Below are positions 26,249-35,661 of a stretch of 64,000 nucleotides of DNA, one piece after another. Source of the DNA: Deltaproteobacteria bacterium (GTDB lineage Bacteria; Desulfobacterota; Desulfobacteria; Desulfobacterales; Desulfobacteraceae); NCBI GenBank assembly GCA_013151635.1, contig JAADHV010000086.1, positions 62,001 through 126,000 on the forward strand, in the 5' to 3' direction. The notes beneath the pieces were generated by a model. That model was not told the DNA's origin, ran no database searches, and saw only the letters and a program-made list of their open reading frames with translations. The stretch's first letter is position 1; every line of letters begins with the position of its first letter. A program made the position numbers and the translations under genes.

Positions 26249-27985
26249 ATGAAATTTGCCAATCCATATCTTTTGAATTTATTATGGGGATTAATACCTT
26301 TGTTTGGTATCATGTCATATGGTATTTTAAAACAAAAAAAAATACTTTCAGGCTTTGCCGGGGCCGGAATGCTTTCTTTGATTGTTCCGGGATTTGATCC
26401 TAAAAGAAGGTGGATAAAGGCGGTTTTACTCATCCTTGCTTTTGGTTTTGCCATTATTGCCCTTTCCGGGCCGCAACTTGGATACAAATGGGAAAAGACT
26501 ACCCAGAAAGGTGTGGATATCATGATTGCCCTTGACTGCTCAAAAAGCATGCTGGCAAGGGATATCAAACCAAACCGCCTTGAGCGGGCAAAAAGGGAGA
26601 TTATTGATCTTCTGCACATGATGAAATCAGACAGGGCAGGGCTTGTGGCTTTTTCAGGCAGGGCTATCCTTCAATGCCCTTTAACCCTTGACCATGAAGC
26701 ATTTAATATCTTCTTAAAGGTTCTTAAGCCAGGATTCCTGCCGGTTGGCGGAACTAACCTTGAAGCGGCAATAAAGACAAGTTATGAAGGTTTTGAAAAA
26801 AAATCCGATACCAAAAAAGCCATAATTATTATTACAGATGGCGAAAGCACTTCCGGTGATGTGGAAGAAACAGCAAAACTTATGGCAAAAAAAGGAATTA
26901 AAATTTTCAGTATCGGGGTTGGAAATCTTCAGGGCGCACCCATACCGGATGAAAACGGTGGTTTTAAAAAAGACGGGGCCGGTAATATCATCATGTCAAA
27001 AGTGGATGAAAAAGCTCTTGAAAAACTGGCTGCCGTGACAGGAGGCATCTATGTCAGATCAGTGGCCGGGGATATGGATCTGGACCTGATTTATAAAGAC
27101 AGGATCCTTGGAACCATGGAACGAAAGACCCTGACATCCGGGAAGAGAAAAGTATGGGAAAACAGGTATCAATGGTTTCTTTTTCCTGCCCTTGTTTTAT
27201 TGCTGATGGAATTCATGCTGCCCTCAAAAAAAAGAATAAATAAATTATTTGTTCTTGCACTTGGCGTTGCAATGCTTTTTTTCCAGAATCAGCCGGTTTA
27301 TGCCAAAAGTGTTTCTTTAAGTGTTAAAAAGGGGATAAAGGCATTTGACCGGCAAAATTATGAAAACGCGAAAAAGCATTTTATTGATGCCCAGCTTGAA
27401 AATCCTGAAAACGCAAAACTCTATTATGACATAGGGGCCGCAGCCTATATGAATAAGGAGTATGATCAGGCCAAAAAAAATTTCACACAGGCTTTGAAAT
27501 CAGATGATGCCAGCCTGCGCCATGATGCCCGTTATAATCTTGCCAATACATATTACAGGATGGGAAATTTGGGCGAGGCCATAAAGGAATATGAAAATAT
27601 TTTAAAAAAATTCCCTGGGGATAAGCAGGCAAAAGAAAACCTTAAGTTTGTAAAAAAGCAAAAGAAAAAAAAGCAAAAGAAAAAAAAGGAATCCAAAACC
27701 GGTAAAGACAAAAATAATAAGAAGAATAAAAAAGACCGGAACAAGAATTCAAAGCAGAATAAACAAAAGCAGCACCGGGATAAAAAAACACAAGGAAATA
27801 AAAACAAAGACAAACCGGAACAGGAAAAACTTAAACCCCGGGAAAATAAAAAAGCAGCCTTGAAAGAAAAACAGACCGGACAGGCAAATAAGATATTGGA
27901 AAATAAGCTCAACAGACTGGAAGATAAACCAGGTTCCGGAATGATGCCTTTGCTGCAAGAACAACATGTTGAAAAAGACTGGTGA
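26249..27985 (+). CDS. BatB-BatC fusion: VWA protein with TPR repeats and lysine-rich tail
   Basis: 578 aa, far longer than a plain BatB (about 330). Residues 1-325 are BatB: membrane segments near 8-25 and 55-75, MIDAS ALDCSKSMLARD, second site ITDGESTSGD, transmembrane helix about 308-325. Residues about 329-351 look like an unprocessed Sec signal peptide (LFVLALGVAMLFF...PVYAKS), which would be the start of an ancestral separate BatC. TPR units follow (about 360-460; YYDIGAAAYMNKEYDQAKKNF). The tail (about 468-560) is very rich in Lys/Asn. The fusion fixes BatB and BatC at one-to-one. Stop overlaps the next start by 4 bp. Confidence 0.88.
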   Translation: MKFANPYLLNLLWGLIPLFGIMSYGILKQKKILSGFAGAGMLSLIVPGFDPKRRWIKAVLLILAFGFAIIALSGPQLGYKWEKTTQKGVDIMIALDCSKSMLARDIKPNRLERAKREIIDLLHMMKSDRAGLVAFSGRAILQCPLTLDHEAFNIFLKVLKPGFLPVGGTNLEAAIKTSYEGFEKKSDTKKAIIIITDGESTSGDVEETAKLMAKKGIKIFSIGVGNLQGAPIPDENGGFKKDGAGNIIMSKVDEKALEKLAAVTGGIYVRSVAGDMDLDLIYKDRILGTMERKTLTSGKRKVWENRYQWFLFPALVLLLMEFMLPSKKRINKLFVLALGVAMLFFQNQPVYAKSVSLSVKKGIKAFDRQNYENAKKHFIDAQLENPENAKLYYDIGAAAYMNKEYDQAKKNFTQALKSDDASLRHDARYNLANTYYRMGNLGEAIKEYENILKKFPGDKQAKENLKFVKKQKKKKQKKKKESKTGKDKNNKKNKKDRNKNSKQNKQKQHRDKKTQGNKNKDKPEQEKLKPRENKKAALKEKQTGQANKILENKLNRLEDKPGSGMMPLLQEQHVEKDW

Positions 27986-30474
27986 AGATAATGAACAAAA
28001 AAAGAATTTTTTTTATCACAATCTTGTTGCTTATAATATTACCGGCAACAGGTTTTTGTTTCAATGTCACGGCACTTGTGGATAAAACCCGGATTTCCCG
28101 GGAAGACGCTGTTTTTTTAACCGTGGAGGTAAAAGGCGGCAAAGCAGACCTTGATCTTTCACTGATCAAGGATTTTAAGGTTATTTCCAGGGGTTCTTCT
28201 TCAAGTTATAATTTTATTAACGGCAAATCAGAAAGAAAAGCAAGCTATCAATATGCCCTGATCCCTCTTGCCAATGGAGAGTTAAAGATCCCTGCCATTA
28301 AAGCTGTGAGGGATGGCCAGACCGCATTTACAAGGGAAATTATCATACATGTTTCAGAAAATATTGTAAAACAAGGCGATGTAAAAGCATTGTTTGCAAA
28401 GGCAGATGCAGTGCAGCAAAACCTGTTTGCAGGCCAGCAGACGGTTTATACATTGAGATTTTTTTCATCAAAAAGCTTGTCAGGTTTAGGGTTTGAAACT
28501 CCACCCGAATTTGCCGGGTTTTCATCAAAACCGTTTGAAAAACAAAAAACCTATACACGGAATATCAATGGTATCCTTTACCAGGTGACCCAGGTCAGTT
28601 ATCTGATTATCCCGGAAAGCCCCGGGAATTTTAAAATCGATCCTGCTGTCCTGATTGCAAGGGTGAAGGTTAAATCAAGGCGTGCTCCAGGTTTTGATTC
28701 ATTTTTCAATGACTCGTTTTTCAATGATTCTTTTTTGTCCTCAGACAGGTTTAAACCTGTCCGGGTCGTTTCAAATCCTGTTAAAATAAAAGTATCTCCT
28801 TTGCCGCTATATCAGGGGAACCAAGTGTTTTCAGGACTTATCGGCCGTTTTGACATCCAAGCAAACATAGATAAGAAAAGTCTTAAGGCAGGTGAATCAG
28901 CAACCCTTACCATTAAAATTTCAGGCTCGGGAAATATCATGGATGCAAGTCTTCCTGAAATCGGACTGGATAAGGATGCATTCAAAGTTTATGATGATAA
29001 CCCGGTTGAGAATATTCATTTGACCCAGTCAGGGTATGAGGGCTTTAAGGTATTTAAAAAAGCCATTGTTCCTGTTAATCCCGGCAAATATGTGATCAAA
29101 CCAATCAAGCTTATATATTTTGATGTGGATCAAAAAGCCTATCGAAAGGTTTTAACTGATGAAATCAAGCTTGATGTCCTTTTTCCAGGTAAAATGCAAC
29201 AGGCTTCAAAATCATTTGGCCCGGTAAAAAAACAATTAACTGCCAAACAGGAAGTATCCCTTGTCAATAAAGATATCCTGGAAATAAAGGAGGGGCCTTT
29301 AGTTCTTGAAAACCAAAGGGAAATAAGCCCTTTTTTCTTTATTTTAATGCTGTCAACCCCTGCGATTTTATTTTCAGGGCTCAAAGTTTTTACCCTTGCT
29401 GTAAAAAAGGAAGTATCGATTGAAAAGGTGATGCGGGAAAGGGCAAGGTATCATTTAAAGCAGGCATCAAAAAAAATTAAAGAGGACAATGCATTTTCAG
29501 GTCATCTGTATTCCGGCCTTGTGGCACTTATCCTGGCAAAAGGCAAAAAAAAGGGCGAGAGTGTGACAATAAAGGAAGCTGTTTCAATTTTAGAAGATGC
29601 AAGCGTGGATGCAGATAAAATAAATCAGGCCACCCGCCTTCTTGAAACAATGGAATCAATTCGTTTCGGAGGGGAAAAAATTGATAAAGCCAAAGCAAAG
29701 CAGCTTTTGTCAAAAACAAGTAAAATAATGAAAATGCTTTGCCTTGCACTTGTTTTCCTGGGCATATTTTCTTTTGTGCCTCAAAAGGCAATGGCAGACC
29801 CTGCAAAAACATTCATGGACGGAATTAAAAATTATAATGCCGGGCATTTTAAAAAGGCCGCTGCCGAGTTTGAGACACTTGCGAAAAAAAAACTTAAAAA
29901 CCCTTATCTTTTTTATAATATAGCTAATGCTTACTTAAAGGCCAATGATATCGGCCGTGCTATTTTGTGGTACGAAAGGGCAAAGGTTCTTGCCCCCAAT
30001 GACCCTGATCTTAATTTTAACCTTGCTTATGCCAATAGCCTTGTGAAAGATAAAAGAGAAGATACCATGACTGTTTTTGATGTACTCTTTTTCTGGGACA
30101 ACCTGGTTTCCGTAAAAACAATTCAGATCTCGGCCATTTTCTTTTCTTTTGCTTTTTTTGCATGGGCGGCAATTAAAGTTGTGAAAAAACAAAAGGTTTT
30201 TTCAGGGTCAGGTATTATTTTATGTTCAATATTTATTTTTTTCACAGCCATTACCTGCATAAATTACTATAAAGGATCTTTCCTTAAAAATGCAGTCATT
30301 GTAGCCCCACAAGTATCTGTCCGTTCAGGTGTGACAGATACTTCTACAAAATTGTTCAGCCTCCATGCAGGAACCAGGGTAAAAGTTGAAGAAAAAAGAG
30401 ATGGATATTTAAAAATAATGTTTTCAAAAAATAAAATCGGCTGGGTAAAAACAAAACAAGCTATTATTATCTGA
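27982..30474 (+). CDS. BatD-BatE fusion: BatD periplasmic protein joined to TPR/SH3 protein
   Basis: 830 aa. Signal peptide (1-26), a BatD region of beta-sandwich repeats (about 27-440; SREDAVFLTVEVKGGK, KAGESATLTIKISGSGNIMD), with the Phe/Asn/Asp/Ser tandem FFNDSFFNDSF near residue 240, and a transmembrane helix about 452-470. A short cytoplasmic helical part follows. From residue 583 comes a second signal-peptide-like segment (MKMLCLALVFLGIFSF...KAMAD), then BatE-type TPRs (GIKNYNAGHFKKAAAEF; FYNIANAYLKANDIGRAI), two transmembrane helices (about 715-765) and a terminal SH3b-like domain (VSVRSGVTDTSTKLF; GWVKTKQAI). Start ATGA overlaps the batB-C stop. Last gene of the operon. Confidence 0.88.
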   Translation: MKIMNKKRIFFITILLLIILPATGFCFNVTALVDKTRISREDAVFLTVEVKGGKADLDLSLIKDFKVISRGSSSSYNFINGKSERKASYQYALIPLANGELKIPAIKAVRDGQTAFTREIIIHVSENIVKQGDVKALFAKADAVQQNLFAGQQTVYTLRFFSSKSLSGLGFETPPEFAGFSSKPFEKQKTYTRNINGILYQVTQVSYLIIPESPGNFKIDPAVLIARVKVKSRRAPGFDSFFNDSFFNDSFLSSDRFKPVRVVSNPVKIKVSPLPLYQGNQVFSGLIGRFDIQANIDKKSLKAGESATLTIKISGSGNIMDASLPEIGLDKDAFKVYDDNPVENIHLTQSGYEGFKVFKKAIVPVNPGKYVIKPIKLIYFDVDQKAYRKVLTDEIKLDVLFPGKMQQASKSFGPVKKQLTAKQEVSLVNKDILEIKEGPLVLENQREISPFFFILMLSTPAILFSGLKVFTLAVKKEVSIEKVMRERARYHLKQASKKIKEDNAFSGHLYSGLVALILAKGKKKGESVTIKEAVSILEDASVDADKINQATRLLETMESIRFGGEKIDKAKAKQLLSKTSKIMKMLCLALVFLGIFSFVPQKAMADPAKTFMDGIKNYNAGHFKKAAAEFETLAKKKLKNPYLFYNIANAYLKANDIGRAILWYERAKVLAPNDPDLNFNLAYANSLVKDKREDTMTVFDVLFFWDNLVSVKTIQISAIFFSFAFFAWAAIKVVKKQKVFSGSGIILCSIFIFFTAITCINYYKGSFLKNAVIVAPQVSVRSGVTDTSTKLFSLHAGTRVKVEEKRDGYLKIMFSKNKIGWVKTKQAIII

Positions 30475-30518
30475 ACTTGTTGATCTTTATCCCATCATCA
30501 TCCTTACCAGTTATTTTT

Positions 30519-31763
30519 TTATTCAAATATTTTTTCATCCTTTGCATCAGCTTCAACTGCGTCTTTTTCCAGGTCGCGAACCGCGCCGTCTTTTTTTTTG
30601 TCATGGTATTGCTTATACCATTCATTGGCAATTATCATGGACATGACCTCATTGGTTCCGGTCCAGATGGAGGCCAGCCGGAGATCCCTGAAAATTCGTT
30701 CCACAGGATATATATTGGTGTATCCAATGCCACCCATGACCTGCATGGCATTGTGGACGGCTTTCTGGCAGGATTCGGTGACAAATTTTTTAGATTGGGA
30801 TACCATCCTTCTAATCTGCTTTTCAGGGATTTGTTCGTCAACAGCCCTGGCCGTAGCGTATATCATGGCACGGGAGGCATCCAGCAGGGTTACGGCCTCA
30901 GCCACCTGGAAGGATACTCCCTGGAAGGCTGCCACGGGTTTCCCGAATGCTTTCCTTTTTGAAGTGTAGCCTGTGGCCACATCCACTGCAGGTGCGGCAG
31001 CACCGATGGTCATGGCGGCCGTACCCAGACGTTCCGGTATCATCATGGTGTTAAAAATTTTTACCCCCTGGTTCAGCCCGCCCAGGAGGTTTTCTTTCGG
31101 GACTTTTACGTCCTTGAATACCACCCGGGCCGCCCCGCCGCCCCGGCATCCCATAAGCCCGTAAAGATACTGGCTTTCAACCCCTTTGCTTTTATCCACA
31201 ATAAAGCACGAAATGCTTTTGTGTGGTTCACCTTCAGGATTTGTCCTGGCATATACCAGGAAATAATCTGCTCCTTCACCGCCCACTATAAACCTTTTCT
31301 GGCCGTTGAGAAGGAAGTGATCACCCTTGTCATCGGCCGTGGTGGATGTGCCGAAGAAATCTGATCCGCCCCTTGGTTCGGTAAGGCATTCGGCAGCAAA
31401 TATTTCGCCTTTGAGAAGGGGTTTGACGTATTTTTCTTTTTGTGCATCATTGCCATGGAGGATGATGGCATCACAGACAAGCTCTGCTCCCACGCCAAAG
31501 GTGCAGGCAAAGATATAGCCAATGACCCCTATTTCCTGCATGACCATGCAGGTGGAAACCCAGTCCATGCCGCGACCGCCCCATTTTTCAGGATAGCGGC
31601 AGCCCATTAAGTTCCTTTTGCCCGCTTCCTTTAAAAATTCTTTTGGGAATTGTATTTCATCCGCATCCATGTCCAGTATCATTTTTCTTGGAATGGATTT
31701 TACAAAATCGCGGGCCTCACTTTGTAATTTTTTTTGTTTGTCGCTTAAAAGATAATCAAACAT
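30519..31763 (-). CDS. acyl-CoA dehydrogenase
   Basis: 414 aa flavoprotein of the acyl-CoA dehydrogenase family. It has the FAD/substrate loop AAECLTEPRGGSDFFG (about residue 140), the flavin-binding GGEGADYFLVYART and the C-terminal QVMGGIGYTNIYPVERIFRDLR, with IWTGTNEVMS near residue 370 giving the FAD-contacting tail. The catalytic base is not certain without alignment. It should introduce a 2,3 double bond in an acyl-CoA made by the synthetase encoded just upstream (8-bp overlap), passing electrons to ETF. An odd acidic/lysine C-terminal tail of about 25 residues is present. Chain-length or substrate class unknown. Confidence 0.92.
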   Translation of the reverse strand: MFDYLLSDKQKKLQSEARDFVKSIPRKMILDMDADEIQFPKEFLKEAGKRNLMGCRYPEKWGGRGMDWVSTCMVMQEIGVIGYIFACTFGVGAELVCDAIILHGNDAQKEKYVKPLLKGEIFAAECLTEPRGGSDFFGTSTTADDKGDHFLLNGQKRFIVGGEGADYFLVYARTNPEGEPHKSISCFIVDKSKGVESQYLYGLMGCRGGGAARVVFKDVKVPKENLLGGLNQGVKIFNTMMIPERLGTAAMTIGAAAPAVDVATGYTSKRKAFGKPVAAFQGVSFQVAEAVTLLDASRAMIYATARAVDEQIPEKQIRRMVSQSKKFVTESCQKAVHNAMQVMGGIGYTNIYPVERIFRDLRLASIWTGTNEVMSMIIANEWYKQYHDKKKDGAVRDLEKDAVEADAKDEKIFE

Positions 31764-33267
31764 TTGAAAATTCCTCTCTTAGTTTATATTTCATCACTTT
31801 TCCGGATGGTGTATGGGGAAGTTTTTCCACAAAATGGAATTTACGGGGAATCTTGTATTTTGCCAGCCTGCCTGAAAGAAATTGTGTTAAGCCGTCTTCT
31901 GTCAAGTCTGCGTCTTTGCCCGGCACGATCACTGCATTTACAGTTTCTCCCCAGTCTTTTTGGGCCAAGCCTATGACAGCGGCCTCATCAACTCCCGGAT
32001 ATTCCATGATTCTGTCTTCCACTTCTTTTGAATAGACGTTTTCCCCGCCTGTGATAATCATATCTTTGATCCGGTCTACAATAAACAGGAATCCGTTTTC
32101 ATCGATTCTTGCCATGTCGCAGGTCCGGTACCAGCCGTCATAAAAAGCTTCCCTGGTGGCCAGGGGGTTATCAAGGTATCCTTTCATCATGGATTCGGCT
32201 TTAAGCCAGATTTCTCCTGTTTCCCCCGGACCTGCCGGAGTGGTCTGGTTTTTCATGACTTTCATCCTGGCTCCGGGAAGTGCTTTTTTACCAATGGATC
32301 CTGCATGTTCCCCATGGTCTTCCGGTGAAAGAACAATGCCTGTGGGGCCTGATTCTGTCATGCCATAGACTTGATAAAACCTGTCTGACTTGTAGCTTTT
32401 AACAAGCTTTTTGACAGTTTCCGGGGCAATGGGCCCACCGCCGTATATCCAGGCTTTCATGGAGGACAGGTTAAATTCGCTGAAATGCGGGATCACCTTA
32501 AGGGGCAGCAGATAAGAGATGGGTGCTCCAAAATAAGCGGTACACGATTTTTTTTCAATGGCCTCAAGAAAGTGAAGGGGATGATATTCTCTCAGGAGTA
32601 CGCAGGTGCCGGCCACATAGGTGGTGCCCATGAACCAGTTGTTCAAGGGCGAGGAGTGCCAGATGGGCATGGCAATCAGCATTATGTCGTTTTCATCCAG
32701 GCCAGCGAGTTTGGAACCGGTAATCCCTGCGGACACTACGCTTTTATGGGTATGGACACAGCCTTTGGGACTGCCTGTTGTGCCGCTGGTATAAAGGATT
32801 TCAGCCAGGTCTTCATCTTGAATGGGAACAGGGGTGAAATCAGGGGCCTTATCCATGGCATCACCGAGAAAGCCGATATTTTTGACTCTTGTATCCAGGG
32901 CCATTTTTTGAATGTCAACGTCCAGGCTGCAGGCCACTTTTGCAAGACTGCCATCAAAAAGAAATAGGGCAGCATGGCTGTTTTCAAGGATATAATCCAC
33001 CTCAGCTGCTGTCAGCTTATGGTTAACAGGGACTGCAACCCCACCTGCTTTTAGTATGCCGAAAAAGGAGAATACAAAATCAAAGCTGTTTTGACTCATA
33101 ATGGCCACGGAGTCTCCTTTTTTTATCCCTGAGGCCTTAAAACAGGCTGCGGCCTGCTCGCTTTTTTCCTTTACCTCTCTGAAGGTGACTTTCTTGTCCA
33201 TGGTGCAAAGGGCTGTTTTGTCAGGGTGCCGGGCGGCATTTGCATCAATAATCTCAATGACATTCAT
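31756..33267 (-). CDS. AMP-forming acyl-CoA synthetase (FadD-like)
   Basis: 503 aa adenylate-forming enzyme. ATP-binding motif ILYTSGTTGSPKGCVHTHKS (about residues 162-181), the A4/A5 region YQVYGMTESGPTG, the hinge DRIKDMIITGGENVYSKEVED and the C-terminal catalytic Lys in PRKFHFVEKLPHTPSGKVMK. It activates a carboxylic acid to its CoA thioester for the acyl-CoA dehydrogenase whose gene it overlaps. Fatty, dicarboxylic or aromatic acids are all possible. A MerR-type gene 12 bp upstream probably controls both. Confidence 0.92.
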   Translation of the reverse strand: MNVIEIIDANAARHPDKTALCTMDKKVTFREVKEKSEQAAACFKASGIKKGDSVAIMSQNSFDFVFSFFGILKAGGVAVPVNHKLTAAEVDYILENSHAALFLFDGSLAKVACSLDVDIQKMALDTRVKNIGFLGDAMDKAPDFTPVPIQDEDLAEILYTSGTTGSPKGCVHTHKSVVSAGITGSKLAGLDENDIMLIAMPIWHSSPLNNWFMGTTYVAGTCVLLREYHPLHFLEAIEKKSCTAYFGAPISYLLPLKVIPHFSEFNLSSMKAWIYGGGPIAPETVKKLVKSYKSDRFYQVYGMTESGPTGIVLSPEDHGEHAGSIGKKALPGARMKVMKNQTTPAGPGETGEIWLKAESMMKGYLDNPLATREAFYDGWYRTCDMARIDENGFLFIVDRIKDMIITGGENVYSKEVEDRIMEYPGVDEAAVIGLAQKDWGETVNAVIVPGKDADLTEDGLTQFLSGRLAKYKIPRKFHFVEKLPHTPSGKVMKYKLREEFSNV

Positions 33268-33279
33268 TTTTTTCTCCTC

Positions 33280-33699
33280 TTATTTCTGGTTAGTCTTTTG
33301 TTTAAGTGCTGTCCTCCGTTTGATAAGTTTTTTCCTTGTTGCACGAATGTCCTGCTCTAAAAGTGTTAATTCCTTTTTTCTTTCCCGGATTTCTTTCAGC
33401 TTTGCTTTTCCGAATTCCAGGCTTTTTTCAATCTGTTCGATTTCATTGGGGATGGTATCTGCCATGCCGATCATTTCAGCAATCTCATCAAGAGAGAATC
33501 CAAACCTTTTGCCCCTGAGGACAAGCTTGAGCCTTGCCTTGTTCCTGGGAGTATAGACCCGCTGATTCCCTGCGGTTCTCCGGGGCATGATCAACCCTTT
33601 TTCTTCGTAAAAGCGTATGGTCCGGGTGCTGATATCAAGCTGGTCCGCGATCTGGGATATGGTATAGGTTTTATATGAGCTGTTTTTATCACCGGTCAT
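33280..33699 (-). CDS. MerR family transcriptional regulator of the acyl-CoA operon
   Basis: 139 aa. N-terminal winged helix YTISQIADQLDISTRTIRFYEEKGLI (contains QLDISTRTIRFYEE; residues about 11-36), the wing GNQRVYTPRNKARLKL, and a C-terminal coiled-coil dimerisation helix; no metal-binding Cys. Regulators of this type control acyl-CoA degradation operons in proteobacteria (LiuR-like). The 12-bp palindrome GTTTACGTAAAC lies 52 bp upstream of the start and closely resembles the LiuR-type operator, so autoregulation is likely. First gene of the MerR-synthetase-dehydrogenase operon. Confidence 0.9.
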   Translation of the reverse strand: MTGDKNSSYKTYTISQIADQLDISTRTIRFYEEKGLIMPRRTAGNQRVYTPRNKARLKLVLRGKRFGFSLDEIAEMIGMADTIPNEIEQIEKSLEFGKAKLKEIRERKKELTLLEQDIRATRKKLIKRRTALKQKTNQK

Positions 33700-33750
33700 G
33701 GCAATCCTCCGGGCAAAGCAGTTAGAGATTTATTAAAAATAATAATTAAC

Positions 33751-33762
33751 GTTTACGTAAAC
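33751..33762. promoter_or_regulatory. palindromic operator for the MerR-type regulator
   Basis: Perfect 12-bp palindrome GTTTACGTAAAC upstream of the merR-type gene. It fits the TTTACGTAAAC-type site of LiuR-family MerR regulators. Overlaps the left arm of the larger dyad at 33759-33804. Confidence 0.65.
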
Positions 33763-33804
33763 TGTAATATATTTTTTGTCAATCAAAAAAATATATTACA
33801 GTTT
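33759..33804. repeat. 19-bp perfect inverted repeat between the helicase and merR genes
   Basis: Left arm 33759-33777 (AAACTGTAATATATTTTTT) and right arm 33786-33804 are exact reverse complements around an 8-bp spacer. A further GTAAAC at 33809-33814 mirrors GTTTAC at 33751, so the symmetry extends over about 64 bp. It is AT-rich and has no distinct T-tract outside the stem, so it looks more like a DNA-level operator than a classic terminator, though it may also end helicase transcripts. Confidence 0.6.
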
Positions 33805-33872
33805 TTTTGTAAACATAACTGCAATCCGGAATTATTGATATTTTATTTTCTGCAAAAGCGTGCCGTAAGTTT

Positions 33873-35540
33873 TTACGCACACTTTGAGATTTCCATCTGA
33901 TGGGATTTTATCCATGTTTTTTTCAACAGGGCGAAAACTTTTTCCGGCATGCCGTAAGGAAGATCTACCAATGAAAATTTCTGGTTGACAGCAATGTTTT
34001 GTATGTATTTGCTCTCAAGACCGGCTTCATTTGCAATGGCCCCCACAATATTTCCCGCCCGGACCCCGTGATGCCGGCCCAGTTCGATTCGGTACCGCTC
34101 CATACCCTTTTCTAAGGGGATGAGGTTGTTCTCTTTTATCCGGGACGGTTTTTTGATTTGTATCTGTTTTTGTTTTTTTGAAGATATGTTTTTCTGGCAG
34201 GAAAGCTCTCTTTGGGCTGGCAGGAAAAAGGGGGTGTCGCCATGGGCGAGTTTTGCAAGGGCTGCCGCAACTTTAACTACAGGAATCTTCTGGTCTTTGA
34301 CATATTCTTCAACCAGGCTCTGGAAAACGTTTAAGTCTTCTGAAAAAAGGGCCTTTGTGATGGATTCTTTAAAGTCTGCCACCCTCTTCTGGTTAATATC
34401 CTTATTGGAGGGGAGATTAATTTCCCTGATTTTCTGTTTTGTTTTGTTTTCTATGAGTCTGAGCATCCAGCGCTCATTTCTACCAGCGAACAGGATGGCT
34501 TCTCCTGTGCGGCCGGCCCTGCCGGTTCTGCCGATTCTGTGGATATAGGGTTCCACCTTGGACGGCATGTCAAAATTTATCACATGGGAAATCCGGTCCA
34601 CATCAAGGCCCCGGGCAGCTACATCCGTTGCCACCAGGATATCAATATAACCGTTTTTCAGCCGGTTGATAGTTCTCTCTCTCGCATTCTGAGCAATATC
34701 ACCATTCAAGGCCTCTGCCTTAAATCCTTTATTTTCAAGGATTTTAGCGATATCAACGGTGGAGGTTTTGGTCTTGGCAAACACGATCACCCCGTCAAAG
34801 GATACAGCCTCAAGAATCCTGACCAGGGCATGGGTTTTTTTAGCACCTTTGACTATCCAGTACTGCTGATGGATGTTCTTTTGTTCTGTATTGTCCGGTT
34901 TTACAATGACCTCTTGCGGGTCAGTAAGGTATTTTTGGGCTATCTTCCTTATTGGTCTTGGCATGGTGGCTGAAAAAAGAGCGGTCTGTGAATCATCCGG
35001 GGTCCTTTTAAGGATCCATTCCACATCATCAATAAAGCCCATGTGAAGCATTTCATCGGCCTCATCTATGATCACACAGAAAAGATCTGCAAAAGAGATG
35101 GTTTTTTTCCGCATATGATCCATGAGCCTTCCCGGCGTTCCTACAACCACATGGACACCTTTCCTGAGCTGATTGAGCTGTACCCCGTAACTCTGGCCGC
35201 CGTACACGGGCAACACGTTCAGCCCTTTCATCTTCGCGCCGTATGTTTTAAAAGAATCAGCCACCTGTATGGCAAGCTCACGGGTGGGGGTCAAAACCAG
35301 GACCTGGGGCCGTTTATTGCCAAGGTCAATCCTGGACAAAAGGGGCAGTGCAAAGGCCGCGGTCTTGCCGGTACCGGTCCTGGCCTGACCTATCATATCC
35401 TTCCCCTCTATCAGATGGGGAATAGTCATGGACTGGATTGGTGTTGGGGTTTCATAGCCTACATTCTGCAATATGGAGAATACGGCAGGGTTCAGGTTCA
35501 TTTCGTCAAACCGGATCTTTGGTAAAATTTTATGGGACAT
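33873..35540 (-). CDS. DEAD-box RNA helicase with DbpA-type RNA-binding C-terminus
   Basis: 555 aa, DeaD/CsdA-like. Q motif (FDEMNLNPAVFSIL...TPIQ), motif I ARTGTGKTAAFALP, motif II IIDEADEML, motif III SATMP, motif V ATDVAARGLD and motif VI HRIGRTGRAGRTG. The C-terminal domain (about 475-550; RIELGRHHGVRAGNIVGAIANE) is the DbpA RNA-binding fold, typical of helicases acting in ribosome assembly and mRNA decay, often cold-induced. The linker before it is rich in Lys/Gln. A short hairpin with a T-run sits just ahead of its ribosome-binding site. Confidence 0.93.
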   Translation of the reverse strand: MSHKILPKIRFDEMNLNPAVFSILQNVGYETPTPIQSMTIPHLIEGKDMIGQARTGTGKTAAFALPLLSRIDLGNKRPQVLVLTPTRELAIQVADSFKTYGAKMKGLNVLPVYGGQSYGVQLNQLRKGVHVVVGTPGRLMDHMRKKTISFADLFCVIIDEADEMLHMGFIDDVEWILKRTPDDSQTALFSATMPRPIRKIAQKYLTDPQEVIVKPDNTEQKNIHQQYWIVKGAKKTHALVRILEAVSFDGVIVFAKTKTSTVDIAKILENKGFKAEALNGDIAQNARERTINRLKNGYIDILVATDVAARGLDVDRISHVINFDMPSKVEPYIHRIGRTGRAGRTGEAILFAGRNERWMLRLIENKTKQKIREINLPSNKDINQKRVADFKESITKALFSEDLNVFQSLVEEYVKDQKIPVVKVAAALAKLAHGDTPFFLPAQRELSCQKNISSKKQKQIQIKKPSRIKENNLIPLEKGMERYRIELGRHHGVRAGNIVGAIANEAGLESKYIQNIAVNQKFSLVDLPYGMPEKVFALLKKTWIKSHQMEISKCA

Positions 35541-35550
35541 AGGGTTCCTT

Positions 35551-35576
35551 AAAAAAAAAGACCGGAATAACCGGCC
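35551..35576 (-). promoter_or_regulatory. hairpin plus T-run in the helicase 5' leader
   Basis: On the minus strand GGCCGG-TTATT-CCGGTC is followed by nine T, then AAGGAA and the helicase ATG. It has the form of a small intrinsic terminator placed inside the leader, which could act as an attenuator or cold-sensitive element. The stem is only 4-5 bp, so it may be fortuitous. Confidence 0.35.
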
Positions 35577-35661
35577 ATGAAAATCAAAATAGAAGTATAC
35601 AGGATTCTATTAGATTGTGCAAGTAATATTTATTTTATCAGCAATTCCCGGGGAATGATAT

